DNA from: Methylococcaceae bacterium UBA975
GTDB lineage: Bacteria > Pseudomonadota > Gammaproteobacteria > Methylococcales > Cycloclasticaceae
Direction of reading: 5' to 3'
DNA length: 64,000 nt
Assembly: GCA_002292375.1 (NCBI GenBank)
Contig: DBBV01000007.1
Location: forward strand, 62,001 to 126,000
Below, in pieces: positions 1 to 9,539 of the stretch (positions are counted from its first letter, which is position 1; each line of letters opens with the position of its first letter). Made by a program: the position numbers and the translations under genes. The notes under the pieces are model-generated. The model did not search any database. It saw only the letters and a program-made list of their open reading frames with translations, and was not told where the DNA came from.

Positions 1-605
1 TGTCGAAGCATTTCAATATCTTTCATAAAGCCAAAAGTTCGTGCACGACTAATTTCCTTAACAAATGAAGTCGATGAAAAGTCAATGGTCGCTTGTTGAA
101 TGCGTGACTTGAAAACTGGGTGCTCAAATTCGATACTGAACCCTACCTTAAAGCCTTCAAACGGCACAAAGCTGGCCCATTTATCATCAATTTCAACTCG
201 AACTTCTTTTTTAATTCGAATATACCGTTTAGCGGCATTTTGCTCTTCAATACCGGCTGATTGCAGTAGGAAAACGAAAGGGCCCGCACTACCGTCCATA
301 ATAGGCACTTCAGCCGCACTCAAATCTATATATATATTGTCGATGCCTAGCCCAGCAATCGCTGATAACAAGTGCTCAACGGTAGAGACTCGAACACCGT
401 CTTGAATTAATGTCGTAGAGAGCTGAGTATCACCCACATTTTCAGCCTTAGCTGGTATTACAACAGGCTCATCAAAGTCAATGCGCCTGAACACAATACC
501 TACGTTAACTCCAGCGGGTCTAAGTGTTAAATAGACCTTTTCTCCACTGTGCAAGCCAACACCAGTGGCACGAATCACGTTTTTCAGCGTCCGTTGTTTA
601 ATCAT
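1..605 (-). CDS. lpxC: LpxC, UDP-3-O-acyl-N-acetylglucosamine deacetylase (N-terminal part, cut by window start)
   Basis: LpxC is the zinc deacetylase that makes the committed step of lipid A synthesis in the cytoplasm. I translated this stretch by hand: ATG at 605, preceded by a GGAG ribosome site, then 201 codons open to the window edge. The N-terminus (MIKQRTLKNVIRATG, then GLHSG) and the EHLLSA motif near residue 77-82, which carries the first zinc-ligand histidine, are typical of the family. About the last third of the protein lies outside the window. It follows ftsZ by 155 bp on the same strand, the usual ftsZ-lpxC order of gammaproteobacteria. I see no terminator in the gap, so it may be read from the dcw transcript and from a local promoter. 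Confidence 0.95.
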   Translation of the reverse strand, partial: MIKQRTLKNVIRATGVGLHSGEKVYLTLRPAGVNVGIVFRRIDFDEPVVIPAKAENVGDTQLSTTLIQDGVRVSTVEHLLSAIAGLGIDNIYIDLSAAEVPIMDGSAGPFVFLLQSAGIEEQNAAKRYIRIKKEVRVEIDDKWASFVPFEGFKVGFSIEFEHPVFKSRIQQATIDFSSTSFVKEISRARTFGFMKDIEMLR

Positions 606-760
606 TATAAAGACTCCAAGCAGGTATTTTGTTTTAGATCTTAATTATTGTTATTTTGCCATCGTAACACATCGTTACAATTTAACAAAAAACCAACCCT
701 TTTCATTCACACCATTTAACTTACCCTTCTTGTCGTTATTGACTGTTAAACCGCCTTGCA

Positions 761-1927
761 TTAATCAGCTTGTCGTCTTAAAAAAGCCGGTATATCAAGG
801 TAAGCCGCGTCTACTGTACTGGTATCTGATCCCATTACCTTTTTTTCATCGGGTTGGTATTTTTTATCCCTCATGATAGTTGGAATATCAAAATCTTCTT
901 CAGAAAAGTCTGCTGCTTTCACATCACCCCTGCTCACTTTTACTATTGGCGTGGGCGCAGCGACCGATGCTTTTTGCCCTAAACCAGTTGCCACAACGGT
1001 TACGCGCATTTCATCTGCTAGCTCTGGATCAATAACCGTACCAACCACAACATTCGCATCATCAGACGCAAATTCCCGTATTGCCTGACCGACTTCTTCA
1101 AATTCACCAATGGTCATATCTAGACCGGCTGTAATATTAACCAAAATCCCTCTAGCACCTTGTACGTTAATATCTTCTAACAAAGGACTATGGATAGCGG
1201 CTTCTGCAGCTTCTCTGGCTCTACATTCGCCTTTAGCGCTGCCTGTTCCCATCATCGCATCACCCATTTCAGACATCACCGTTCTTACGTCAGCAAAATC
1301 GACGTTGATCAGTCCTGGTCTAGTTATTAATTCTGCTATACCTTGCACTGCACCTAACAAGACATCATTAGCCGCTTTAAAGGCATTTAATAAGCTCATT
1401 TCTTTGCCCAAAACGTGCAATAACTTTTCATTTGGTATGGTTATCAGTGAGTCCACGTGAAGCGCTAATTCTTCAATCCCTTTTTCGGCGGTTAATTGAC
1501 GTTTTTTCCCTTCAAAAGGAAAGGGTTTTGTCACAACAGCCACTGTCAATATCCCCATTTCTTTTGCTATTTCAGCCACAATGGGTGCCGCACCTGTACC
1601 GGTTCCACCACCCATTCCTGCGGTAATAAACACCATATCCGACCCTGCTAGAACTTCTTGAATTCGCTCACGGTCTTCAATCGCAGCCTGCCGACCCACT
1701 TCTGGGTTAGCGCCTGCACCTAAGCCTTTGGTGTGGTTATTACCTAATTGCATTACCGTTTTTACTGGCGAGTTCTTTAATGCTTGCGCATCTGTATTTG
1801 CACAAATAAACTCGACACCTTCAATCGAGCTATTGACCATATGATTGACGGCGTTTCCACCACCACCACCTACGCCGATGACTTTAATTATTGCGTTTTG
1901 TGTGTGTGCATCCATTAATTCAAACAT
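761..1927 (-). CDS. ftsZ: FtsZ, cell division GTPase
   Basis: FtsZ is the tubulin-like GTPase that polymerises into the Z ring at midcell and recruits the divisome. The 388-residue product has the GTP-binding signature GGGTGTG at 106-112, the T7 synergy loop NVDFADVR at 208-215, a variable linker from about 320, and the conserved C-terminal peptide (LDIPAFLRRQ) that binds FtsA and other tethers. The ATG at 1927 has a strong AAGGGGA ribosome site. It lies 53 bp after ftsA, the longest gap inside the dcw run, so an extra promoter inside ftsA is possible. A MipZ-like ATPase, whose alphaproteobacterial relatives inhibit FtsZ, is encoded at 62779-63570. Confidence 0.98.
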   Translation of the reverse strand: MFELMDAHTQNAIIKVIGVGGGGGNAVNHMVNSSIEGVEFICANTDAQALKNSPVKTVMQLGNNHTKGLGAGANPEVGRQAAIEDRERIQEVLAGSDMVFITAGMGGGTGTGAAPIVAEIAKEMGILTVAVVTKPFPFEGKKRQLTAEKGIEELALHVDSLITIPNEKLLHVLGKEMSLLNAFKAANDVLLGAVQGIAELITRPGLINVDFADVRTVMSEMGDAMMGTGSAKGECRAREAAEAAIHSPLLEDINVQGARGILVNITAGLDMTIGEFEEVGQAIREFASDDANVVVGTVIDPELADEMRVTVVATGLGQKASVAAPTPIVKVSRGDVKAADFSEEDFDIPTIMRDKKYQPDEKKVMGSDTSTVDAAYLDIPAFLRRQAD

Positions 1928-1980
1928 GATATTTCCCCTTATATAATTTAACTAAACTCTATTACTAACAACCCTTAAAC

Positions 1981-3210
1981 CTAAAAATTACCTTGAAACC
2001 AGCTCTTCATCTTTTCCCACATTGCTACAAAGCCTCCTTTCATTTCACCGCTATTAGCCACTCTATTTTGTTGTCCAAACAACAATAGGCCGACCCCTGT
2101 CGCGTAGATGGGGTTTCTTACCACATCACTCAATCCTGAAACGTATTGCGGGTTGCCTAAACGTACTGGCATATGGAAAACCTCTTCTGCCAATTCCACT
2201 AGGCCTTCAACTTTGGCACTTCCACCCGTTAGTACAACACCCGCTGCAACAATGTCTTCAAACCCACTGCGTCTTAGTTCGGCTTGCACTAACATCATCA
2301 GTTCTTCATAACGCGGCTCGACAATTTCCGCTAAATTTGATCGTGAAATCTTTCGTGTAGGTCGATCACCTATGCTTGGCACATCGATCATTTCATCTTC
2401 TTGAACCAACTGAGTTAAAGCGCAGGCATATTTCAATTTGATTTCATCTGCATGCTGTGTAGGCGTTCTTAGTGCCACTGCAATATCATTCGTGACTTGG
2501 TCACCCGCTATCGGTATGACCGCTGTATGGCGGATAAATCCGTCACAAAACACGGCAATATCTGTTGTCCCACCACCGATATCAACCAAACAAACACCCA
2601 GTTCTTTTTCGTCGTCAGTTAACACCGAACTACTGGACGCTAATTGTTCCAAAATAATGTCATCTACTTCTAAACCACAGCGTCGCACACATTTAATAAT
2701 ATTCTGTGCTGCACTAACCGCACCAGTCACGATATGCACCTTGGCTTCCAATCGAATACCGGCCATGCCTACCGGTTCTTTGATACCTTCTTGGCCGTCG
2801 ATAATGAATTCTTGCGGCATAATGTGTAAGATTTTTTGATCCGACGGAATCGCTACCGCTCTAGCTGAGTCGATAACCCGCTCAATATCTGACGCTACTA
2901 CTTCGTTATCTCGTATAGCGACCACACCATTAGAGTTCAAGCTACTAATATGGCTACCTGCTATTCCTACGTACACCGAATTAATTTGGCAACCTGCCAT
3001 TAACTCTGCTTCCTCAATGGCGCGCTGTATGGAATGCACTGTCGACTCAAGATTGACGACCACACCCTTTTTCAGCCCTCGAGACCTATTTGAACCAATA
3101 CCAATAACGTCAATTGTGCCATCAGGGGTTATTTCACCCACGATCGCCGCAACTTTTGACGTACCAATATCCAAACCAACAATTAAATTTTTATCGTTAT
3201 TTTTTTTCAT
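1981..3210 (-). CDS. ftsA: FtsA, actin-like division protein
   Basis: FtsA anchors FtsZ filaments to the inner membrane and signals to later divisome proteins. The 409-residue protein opens with the actin-fold phosphate-binding motif (GLDIGTSK near 13-20). A second nucleotide-binding segment with DIGGGTTDIA follows near 211-220, and the protein ends in a short amphipathic tail (KSWFQGNF) that suits membrane targeting. Length and ends match the gammaproteobacterial family. It starts 5 bp after ftsQ and precedes ftsZ, so it is part of the continuous division transcript. Confidence 0.98.
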   Translation of the reverse strand: MKKNNDKNLIVGLDIGTSKVAAIVGEITPDGTIDVIGIGSNRSRGLKKGVVVNLESTVHSIQRAIEEAELMAGCQINSVYVGIAGSHISSLNSNGVVAIRDNEVVASDIERVIDSARAVAIPSDQKILHIMPQEFIIDGQEGIKEPVGMAGIRLEAKVHIVTGAVSAAQNIIKCVRRCGLEVDDIILEQLASSSSVLTDDEKELGVCLVDIGGGTTDIAVFCDGFIRHTAVIPIAGDQVTNDIAVALRTPTQHADEIKLKYACALTQLVQEDEMIDVPSIGDRPTRKISRSNLAEIVEPRYEELMMLVQAELRRSGFEDIVAAGVVLTGGSAKVEGLVELAEEVFHMPVRLGNPQYVSGLSDVVRNPIYATGVGLLLFGQQNRVANSGEMKGGFVAMWEKMKSWFQGNF

Positions 3211-3215
3211 ATCCG

Positions 3216-3995
3216 TTAGCCTTTTACTGGCTGATGTTGCTTAGTTGAATTGAATGCTGGTTGTATGCTTGTGCCAGTTAACCCCGTTGTTTTTTTCCAC
3301 GCTATTGCTACGCCATTTGGGTAGCGCATATCGATTTCATGTGCCCGTTCTAATAATTGTTCATCTAACGCTGCTAATACCCTAATAGACTTACTCACCG
3401 ACTTTTCTGGTGATAGCTGCGCCGCTTTAAAACTCAACCCATTATTCAATTCCAACTCCCAGCTACCATGGTCTGTTAAATTAAGCCGGTGTATCGTCAA
3501 GTCTAAATCAGCGATTGAATCATTGGTTTTGTTCATCACCGACAGCACTTGTCCACTCTCGCTATCTTTTCCTGATAATTGCGGTAGTTCATTTAATGCT
3601 TGCGTTAGTTCAACTCTAAATGGCTCAGCCTTATTGTTTAATAAATACGTTTTATTCCACACCGCGATAGGACGTTGCTCCTGAATCGAAATCGCAATGG
3701 TATCCGGCCAAACCCGTCTGATACTGGCATACCGCACCCATTCAAGCGCGGTCAATTGCTTGATTATCGCGGCCTTATCAATTGCAAAATATCCCGTTTT
3801 CACCAACGTCGCCACAGCTTTTACTACGGACTCTTGGTCAATGTGTTTTAAGTCCCCCTCAATACGTACTGTTTTAATCGGCATTGTGCTCGGCTTTGCC
3901 ATCCATTGTTCTGTTTGCCAGCCAAGTAAGCCGAGCAATAACAACGCACAAAGGATTTTTACCGAAACTAGCCACTGCAAAGGCGCCTTATCCAT
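3216..3995 (-). CDS. ftsQ: FtsQ, division scaffold protein
   Basis: FtsQ is a bitopic inner-membrane protein that links early and late divisome proteins (FtsB and FtsL bind its periplasmic part). I start it at the ATG at 3995, which has a GAGGTG ribosome site and overlaps the end of ddl by 8 bp; an in-frame GTG at 4007 is possible but less likely. The 259-residue product has a short cytoplasmic tail, one membrane segment near 10-28, a POTRA-like domain (about 40-110) and a beta domain. Sequence conservation in this family is low, so position between ddl and ftsA is part of the evidence. Confidence 0.93.
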   Translation of the reverse strand: MDKAPLQWLVSVKILCALLLLGLLGWQTEQWMAKPSTMPIKTVRIEGDLKHIDQESVVKAVATLVKTGYFAIDKAAIIKQLTALEWVRYASIRRVWPDTIAISIQEQRPIAVWNKTYLLNNKAEPFRVELTQALNELPQLSGKDSESGQVLSVMNKTNDSIADLDLTIHRLNLTDHGSWELELNNGLSFKAAQLSPEKSVSKSIRVLAALDEQLLERAHEIDMRYPNGVAIAWKKTTGLTGTSIQPAFNSTKQHQPVKG

Positions 3996-4935
3996 AATGC
4001 ACCTCACCCGTGGTCAAACTAGTTTCCAAAATACGCCAAACCAATAATTCAAAACTGATGCCTGCGTGTTTCGCTGCCATTGGCACCAAACTGTGATCAG
4101 TCATCCCTGGGACCGTATTGATTTCTAGAAATTGCGCTTGATTAGTCCCATCGATCATCACATCGACCCGTCCCCAACCGCTGCCGCCAAGTACATTAAA
4201 GGCTTTTACCGACAGCGCCTTTAAGCTTTCTTCTTGCTCTTGCGTCAAACCACAAGGACAGTGATACTGTGTAGTATTAGCCTGATACTTTGCTTCGTAG
4301 TCATAGAAATCATTAGGTGTTTGTAGGCGAATAACGGGCAACGCATCCGAGCCTAAAATAGCCACGGTGTACTCTTGACCCTGTACCCACTGCTCGACCA
4401 TAACATCGCAGGCAAAGCCTGCCGCTTTCTTATACGCCTCAGACAGTTCTGCAGGACTGTTTGCTTTCATCATCCCTAGGCTTGAGCCTTCCAATGCGGG
4501 CTTAACCATCAGCGGAAATCCCAACTTATCGGCACATAACGCAAGATCGGCAGTTGAGTTTAACTGCATCCAAGCAGGGGTCGAAACACCCGCCCCCGTC
4601 CAACACAACTTACTCCTTAATTTATCCATGCCTAATGCCGAGCCCAACACCCCGCTGCCGGTATAAGCTAAGCCGCTGAGTTCAAGCGCACCTTGTAGCT
4701 GACCATCTTCACCACCACGTCCATGTACCGCATTAAACACACGTTCAATACCCATCTCGGCCAACTCATCCAAGCCACGTTTTGCCGTATCAAATTCAAC
4801 CGCGTCCACGCCTTGTTTTTGCAAAGCGGCTAACACCGCCATGCCGCTGAGCAAGGAAATTTCTCTTTCCGCTGCACGACCGCCCATTGCGACAGCAACT
4901 TTTCCAAACTGTTTAGGGTCTAGGGCTTTTTTCAT
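3988..4935 (-). CDS. ddl: D-alanine--D-alanine ligase
   Basis: Ddl joins two D-alanines with ATP to make the dipeptide that MurF adds to the peptidoglycan precursor. The 315-residue ATP-grasp enzyme shows GGRAAEREISLLSG at the N-terminus, AVHGRGGEDG near 68-77, and the metal- and substrate-binding end FLEINTVPGMTDHSLVP. It overlaps murB by 4 bp (ATGA) and ftsQ by 8 bp, so translation is probably coupled. It is the DdlB type by position in the dcw cluster. Confidence 0.97.
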   Translation of the reverse strand: MKKALDPKQFGKVAVAMGGRAAEREISLLSGMAVLAALQKQGVDAVEFDTAKRGLDELAEMGIERVFNAVHGRGGEDGQLQGALELSGLAYTGSGVLGSALGMDKLRSKLCWTGAGVSTPAWMQLNSTADLALCADKLGFPLMVKPALEGSSLGMMKANSPAELSEAYKKAAGFACDVMVEQWVQGQEYTVAILGSDALPVIRLQTPNDFYDYEAKYQANTTQYHCPCGLTQEQEESLKALSVKAFNVLGGSGWGRVDVMIDGTNQAQFLEINTVPGMTDHSLVPMAAKHAGISFELLVWRILETSLTTGEVHYG

Positions 4936-5840
4936 CTTGATAGCGCCTCCCCAATAATTCGCACTTCTGTTTCCAATTCAACACCGTGTTTTTCTTCTAC
5001 CTGCTGCTTTACGTAGGCAATTAATCGCTCTATATCACTCGCCGTTGCCTGCCCTGTATTTAGAATAAAGTTTGCGTGTTTTTCTGATACTTGAGCGCCG
5101 CCTATCTGCTGCCCTTTCAACCCGGCCGTTTCGATAAGACGCGCGGCGTGATCATTGAGCGGGTTTTTAAACACCGAACCACCGCTTGGTACATTAGTGG
5201 GTTGCGTTTGCGCTCTTTTCGCCAATAATTGACGAATTTTTTCACGACTTTCGGTGTTATCACCCGCTGGTACATTCAAATAACAGGCGACGAACCATTC
5301 ATCCTGCTTAACTGAGACAGAGCGGTACGCCACATCAAACTCATTGGCTTGGCGTTCGATCAATTCACCATGGCGGTTCACTACAACAACACGTGAGACT
5401 AAGCGCCAGGTTTCACCACCGAAGGCACCTGCATTCATTGCCAATGCACCACCCATGGTACCGGGGATGCCTGCTAAAAATTCTGCACCGGACAAGCCTT
5501 TTTCAGCGGCCAGTTTTGCCACATGTGCACAAGGCACGCCTGCTTCAACATACAGCTCGCTGCTTTGTGTTTGTTGCATCTGTTTTAAACACCCACGCGT
5601 ATAAATCACCGATCCGCGCACACCACCTTCTCGAATTAGTACGTTACTGCCTAAACCCAGCCATAAAATCGGTTCTGATGCTTCTATCGACGCGAGGTAA
5701 TGCTGTAGATCCTTGATCCCATGAGGCTTATATAAACGATCAGCCACGCCACCTACTCGCCATGAGGTATAACGCGCCAACGGCTCGTTTTGCATCAAGG
5801 TTCCTTCGAGTTGATTAGGTGTCGTCATCGTTTGCATCAT
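4932..5840 (-). CDS. murB: UDP-N-acetylenolpyruvoylglucosamine reductase
   Basis: MurB reduces enolpyruvyl-UDP-GlcNAc to UDP-MurNAc with NADPH and FAD. The 302-residue protein is the short type. It shows the FAD-binding motifs YTSWRVGG, GLGSNVL and GTMGGALAMNAGAFGGE, the catalytic serine segment PSGGSVFKNP and the C-terminal catalytic glutamate in ETEVRIIG. Several ATGs lie close together at the start (5840, and others up to 15 residues in); I keep the first, 2 bp after murC. MurB sits between murC and ddl, as in many gammaproteobacteria. Confidence 0.97.
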   Translation of the reverse strand: MMQTMTTPNQLEGTLMQNEPLARYTSWRVGGVADRLYKPHGIKDLQHYLASIEASEPILWLGLGSNVLIREGGVRGSVIYTRGCLKQMQQTQSSELYVEAGVPCAHVAKLAAEKGLSGAEFLAGIPGTMGGALAMNAGAFGGETWRLVSRVVVVNRHGELIERQANEFDVAYRSVSVKQDEWFVACYLNVPAGDNTESREKIRQLLAKRAQTQPTNVPSGGSVFKNPLNDHAARLIETAGLKGQQIGGAQVSEKHANFILNTGQATASDIERLIAYVKQQVEEKHGVELETEVRIIGEALSR

Positions 5841-5842
5841 TC

Positions 5843-7300
5843 CTATGTATTCGCCTGGTCTGCGTCAATTAACTCCGTCAATTGCTGTTTTAATTTGGCT
5901 GAAGCCGCTCCAATATCGCCTGCACCACAGGTGATAACGATATCGCCAGCCAGCAACACCTCTTTTAAACCCCCCGGCAATTGCTTGATTTCTTTGACGA
6001 ATATGGGCATTAACTTACCCCGTTGTCGTATCGCCTGGCTCAAAGCTGGGCCATCTGAACCCACGATAGCTTGCTCACCTGCTGCATAAACATCCAATAA
6101 GACAAGCACATCAACTTCGTTTAACACCTCAACAAAATCTTCAAATAAATCACGCGTCCGTGAATAACGATGGGGTTGAAAGGCCAACACTAGGCGTTTA
6201 TCTGGCCAGCCTTCGCGTATGGCATTAATGGTCGCTAATACCTCTCTAGGGTGATGACCATAATCATCCACCAGTAATGCTGTGCCTCCTGGAACGGTTA
6301 TTTCGCCGTTAATTTGAAAACGGCGGCCCACGCCTTTAAACTGAGTTAAAGCCTCAGCTATCGACTCATCAGTCACACCTAATTCGCTTGCAACTGCAAT
6401 TGCTGCCAATGCGTTTAACACGTTATGTCGACCCGGCATATTTAGCGTAACAGGGATATCGTTCTTATTGTTCAAGCGCCTTAATTTGAAGTGTGTACGA
6501 GACCCTTGTTGCTGAATGTCTATCGCTTGAAAATCTGCTTCATTCTCTATGCCATAACTCAATATAGGCTTACCGATTAATGGTGCCATTTCTCGTATAT
6601 GTTCATCATCGGTGCACAGTACGGCCAAGCCATAAAACGGTAATTGATGTAAAAATGACTTGAATGCCTCTTTCACCTGTTGAAAGTCACCACCGTAGGT
6701 ACTCATATGGTCTTCGTCGATATTTGTTACCACCGCTATCATTGGTTGCAAGTGAAGAAAGGACGCATCACTTTCGTCCGCTTCAGCCACTAAATAATGA
6801 CTTTCGCCCAGTTTAGCGTTCGTCCCAGCACTGTTTAACAAACCGCCAATAACAAATGTGGGGTCCAAACCACCCTCGGTCATTAGTACTGATAACAAGC
6901 TGGTGGTTGTCGTTTTCCCATGTGTTCCCGCTACCGCAATACCAAACCTAAAGCGCATCAGCTCTGCCAACATTTCTGCTCTTCGGATCACCGGTATCCT
7001 ATGACTAATAGCCTCTACTACTTCAACGTTATCTTTGGATACCGCTGTAGACGTCACGACCACATCGCAACCACTGATATTTTGTGCGTGATGCCCGATA
7101 TAAATCGTCGCCCCTTTTGACTTTAGGTGTTGTGTGGCTTTACCGTCTTTAATATCAGAACCTGACACCTGATAGCCTAAATTTATCAACACTTCGGCAA
7201 TACCACTCATGCCTGCCCCACCGATACCAATAAAGTGAATGTTTTTTAATTTTCCAAACCCTAAATGGGCTGAATAATGTTTATGTGAATCCGGCATCAT
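5843..7300 (-). CDS. murC: UDP-N-acetylmuramate--L-alanine ligase
   Basis: MurC adds L-alanine to UDP-MurNAc, the first amino acid of the stem peptide. The protein (about 485 residues) has the N-terminal GIGGAGMSG nucleotide-sugar loop, the ATP-binding P-loop GTHGKTTTT, and the C-terminal Mur ligase domain with DDYGHHP. The ATG at 7300 overlaps the murG stop as ATGA; a second ATG at 7297 has better spacing from the GGTGG ribosome site, and a TTG at 7318 is also in frame. The start is therefore uncertain by a few residues. Confidence 0.97.
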   Translation of the reverse strand: MMPDSHKHYSAHLGFGKLKNIHFIGIGGAGMSGIAEVLINLGYQVSGSDIKDGKATQHLKSKGATIYIGHHAQNISGCDVVVTSTAVSKDNVEVVEAISHRIPVIRRAEMLAELMRFRFGIAVAGTHGKTTTTSLLSVLMTEGGLDPTFVIGGLLNSAGTNAKLGESHYLVAEADESDASFLHLQPMIAVVTNIDEDHMSTYGGDFQQVKEAFKSFLHQLPFYGLAVLCTDDEHIREMAPLIGKPILSYGIENEADFQAIDIQQQGSRTHFKLRRLNNKNDIPVTLNMPGRHNVLNALAAIAVASELGVTDESIAEALTQFKGVGRRFQINGEITVPGGTALLVDDYGHHPREVLATINAIREGWPDKRLVLAFQPHRYSRTRDLFEDFVEVLNEVDVLVLLDVYAAGEQAIVGSDGPALSQAIRQRGKLMPIFVKEIKQLPGGLKEVLLAGDIVITCGAGDIGAASAKLKQQLTELIDADQANT

Positions 7301-8358
7301 ATCGCCACCTGCAAACAATGATTGGCGACCAACTCGGTCGCGTCTGGCTTTGCCATTAGCCGTGCTTTCGCGCCCATATCACGCAGTCTTTGGGGTTCGG
7401 AAAAAAGCTCTAATAACAAGCTTTTTAACACCTCAGGGGTAAACGCTGCTTGCCGAACCAACACAGCAGCACCCGACTCAGAAAGGTATTCTGCATTCTT
7501 GGTTTGATGGTCATCAATCGCGTGTGGTAAAGGCACTAAGATTGACGCCAAACCCATCACGCTTAACTCTGAAATTGTCATTGCTCCGGCTCGACAAATG
7601 ACCACATCAGCCCATTCATATACGCGTTTCATATCGTTAATAAACGGGGATATCTCAGCCTTAACACCCGCTTCTTGATACGCCAATTTTGCTGCATCTA
7701 GGGTTGATTGACCCGCCTGATGAATTACCGTTAATGCCATTTCATTTTGCAAAGCTTTTAATGCGTTGGGTACCACCTGATTCAATACTGACGCCCCTAA
7801 ACTTCCACCGAGCACTAAAATATGTCGCCCCTGTTCCCGTACAACTTGCTCAAGCGCTAACAAGTCATGGCGTACCGGGTTACCGGTATAAATAGCATGT
7901 ACTGCCGAATTAAAGCTGTTCGGAAAGGCCTCTAACACTCTAACGGCTAGTCGTTTTAACAAACGATTAGTCGTTCCCGGCACCCTATTTTGCTCGTGTA
8001 TTAACAAAGGCTTACCGTGTACCCAAGCCATCAAACCACCCGGACCCGATGCAAATCCGCCAAACCCTAACACCACATTCGGTTGCCGCAAGCGAATAAC
8101 TTTAGACGCTTGCCAGCATGACTTAAGCAACATAAATGGTGCGACGAGCAAGGGCTTAATACCCTTTCCACGTAAACCCGACACAGTTAACCAATCAATA
8201 GTAAATCCAGCTTCCGGCACCAAACGCGCCTCAATGCCATTTTGTGTACCCAACCAGCTAACTGCATGACCCTTGTCTTGTAAAAATTGCGCCACAGCGA
8301 GGGCTGGAAAAACATGCCCGCCCGTGCCGCCCGCCATAATCATTATGCGTATTGCCAT
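7297..8358 (-). CDS. murG: MurG, lipid II synthase (GlcNAc transferase)
   Basis: MurG transfers GlcNAc from UDP-GlcNAc to lipid I on the inner face of the cytoplasmic membrane. The 353-residue protein has the N-terminal glycine loop AGGTGGHVFPALAVA, the second loop LGGSLGA, and the donor-binding region CRAGAMTISEL. I place the start at the ATG at 8358. The frame runs open to 8439, but the extra residues have no match to the family's N-terminus and would overlap ftsW by nearly 100 bp. With this start the overlap with ftsW is 16 bp. Confidence 0.96.
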   Translation of the reverse strand: MAIRIMIMAGGTGGHVFPALAVAQFLQDKGHAVSWLGTQNGIEARLVPEAGFTIDWLTVSGLRGKGIKPLLVAPFMLLKSCWQASKVIRLRQPNVVLGFGGFASGPGGLMAWVHGKPLLIHEQNRVPGTTNRLLKRLAVRVLEAFPNSFNSAVHAIYTGNPVRHDLLALEQVVREQGRHILVLGGSLGASVLNQVVPNALKALQNEMALTVIHQAGQSTLDAAKLAYQEAGVKAEISPFINDMKRVYEWADVVICRAGAMTISELSVMGLASILVPLPHAIDDHQTKNAEYLSESGAAVLVRQAAFTPEVLKSLLLELFSEPQRLRDMGAKARLMAKPDATELVANHCLQVAI

Positions 8359-9539
8359 GGCGAGCTTCCTTTTAATTGATCTTCTAAATCGAGCTGTGTT
8401 TCTTGGTGAATGCGGCACAACAGGCCTATCACTACGCACATGGTAATCATGCTACTGCCACCATAGCTCATCAAGGGCAGAGTAAGCCCCTTGGTTGGCA
8501 AAGCACCCATATTCACCGCGATGTTAACGAATGATTGCAGGCCTATCCACACCCCTAAACCATAGGCTAATAACGAATAAAACCTTAAATTTAATCTTTC
8601 AGCTGCTTTACCCATTTGAAAGGCGCGCCACACCAATAAACCAAACAATAAGATCACCGTTGTTGAGCCGATTAAGCCCAACTCCTCACCTAATACGGCA
8701 AAGATAAAATCAGTATGTGCTTCTGGTAAATAAAATAGTTTTTGAATACTGCTGCCCAACCCTACACCAAGCCACTCCCCTCGACCCATTGCGATAAGCG
8801 ACTGGACTAATTGAAAACCCGACCCTAAATGATCCGCCCAGGGATCCATAAACGCCGTGACACGTTCCATTCTATAAGCTGATGAAGCAATGGCAATAAC
8901 GCCGACAATTACCGCCATCAATACCAATATAATAAACTCAATCAGCCGCGCCCCCCCTAAAAACATCATGCAAACGACGGTAAAAGCAATCACAAAAGTT
9001 GCACCGAAATCTGGCTCGGCTAACAATAAACCAAACACTAGCCCTAAGGGCACTAAGGGTCGAACAACGCCTTTGATTGAAGCTCGCACCACCTCTACGT
9101 GTCGAGTCAAAAAGCCCGCCATGTAGACCACGCTCACTAATTTTACGATTTCTGACACCTGAAGGCGTGCGATACCTAAATTAACCCAGCGATAACTGCC
9201 ATTCACCTTAACGCCAATACCCGGTATAAAAACCAGCACCAATAAACCAATCGCGATTAAAATTAAGCTGGGCCCGCTGTGCTCCCACACTTTTAACGGT
9301 GTACAAGCTACCAATAAGGCTAACAACACGCCCACCACTATATGCCCAGCTTGACGAAATGGATAATGCCAAATATTTTCATAAACCCGTTCACCTAAAT
9401 GCAGCGACGTCGATACCACCATCACGTAACCTAAGGCTAACAAGCTAAATGCCGCGAACAACAACCAGCCGTCAAGATAATATCGACCACGCCTAGCCAA
9501 TAGTTGGGATTCATCTCGATGAGGCATTGTCACACTCAT
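8343..9539 (-). CDS. ftsW: FtsW, septal peptidoglycan glycosyltransferase
   Basis: FtsW is the SEDS-family polymerase that works with FtsI at the septum. The 398-residue protein has about ten hydrophobic segments and the family end motif PLMSYGGSS. I chose the ATG at 9539 because it overlaps the murD stop as ATGA. The open frame extends to 9617 but would lie inside murD. The cytoplasmic N-terminal tail is charged and precedes the first membrane segment near residue 25. Confidence 0.96.
   Translation of the reverse strand: MSVTMPHRDESQLLARRGRYYLDGWLLFAAFSLLALGYVMVVSTSLHLGERVYENIWHYPFRQAGHIVVGVLLALLVACTPLKVWEHSGPSLILIAIGLLVLVFIPGIGVKVNGSYRWVNLGIARLQVSEIVKLVSVVYMAGFLTRHVEVVRASIKGVVRPLVPLGLVFGLLLAEPDFGATFVIAFTVVCMMFLGGARLIEFIILVLMAVIVGVIAIASSAYRMERVTAFMDPWADHLGSGFQLVQSLIAMGRGEWLGVGLGSSIQKLFYLPEAHTDFIFAVLGEELGLIGSTTVILLFGLLVWRAFQMGKAAERLNLRFYSLLAYGLGVWIGLQSFVNIAVNMGALPTKGLTLPLMSYGGSSMITMCVVIGLLCRIHQETQLDLEDQLKGSSPWQYA

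Noticed and set aside
565..1626. Plus-strand open frames opposite ftsZ
   Set aside because: Antisense shadows of ftsZ with no family resemblance and no ribosome sites.
8359..8439. An upstream start for MurG at 8439
   Set aside because: The family N-terminus matches at the later ATG, 8358; the longer form would lie inside ftsW.
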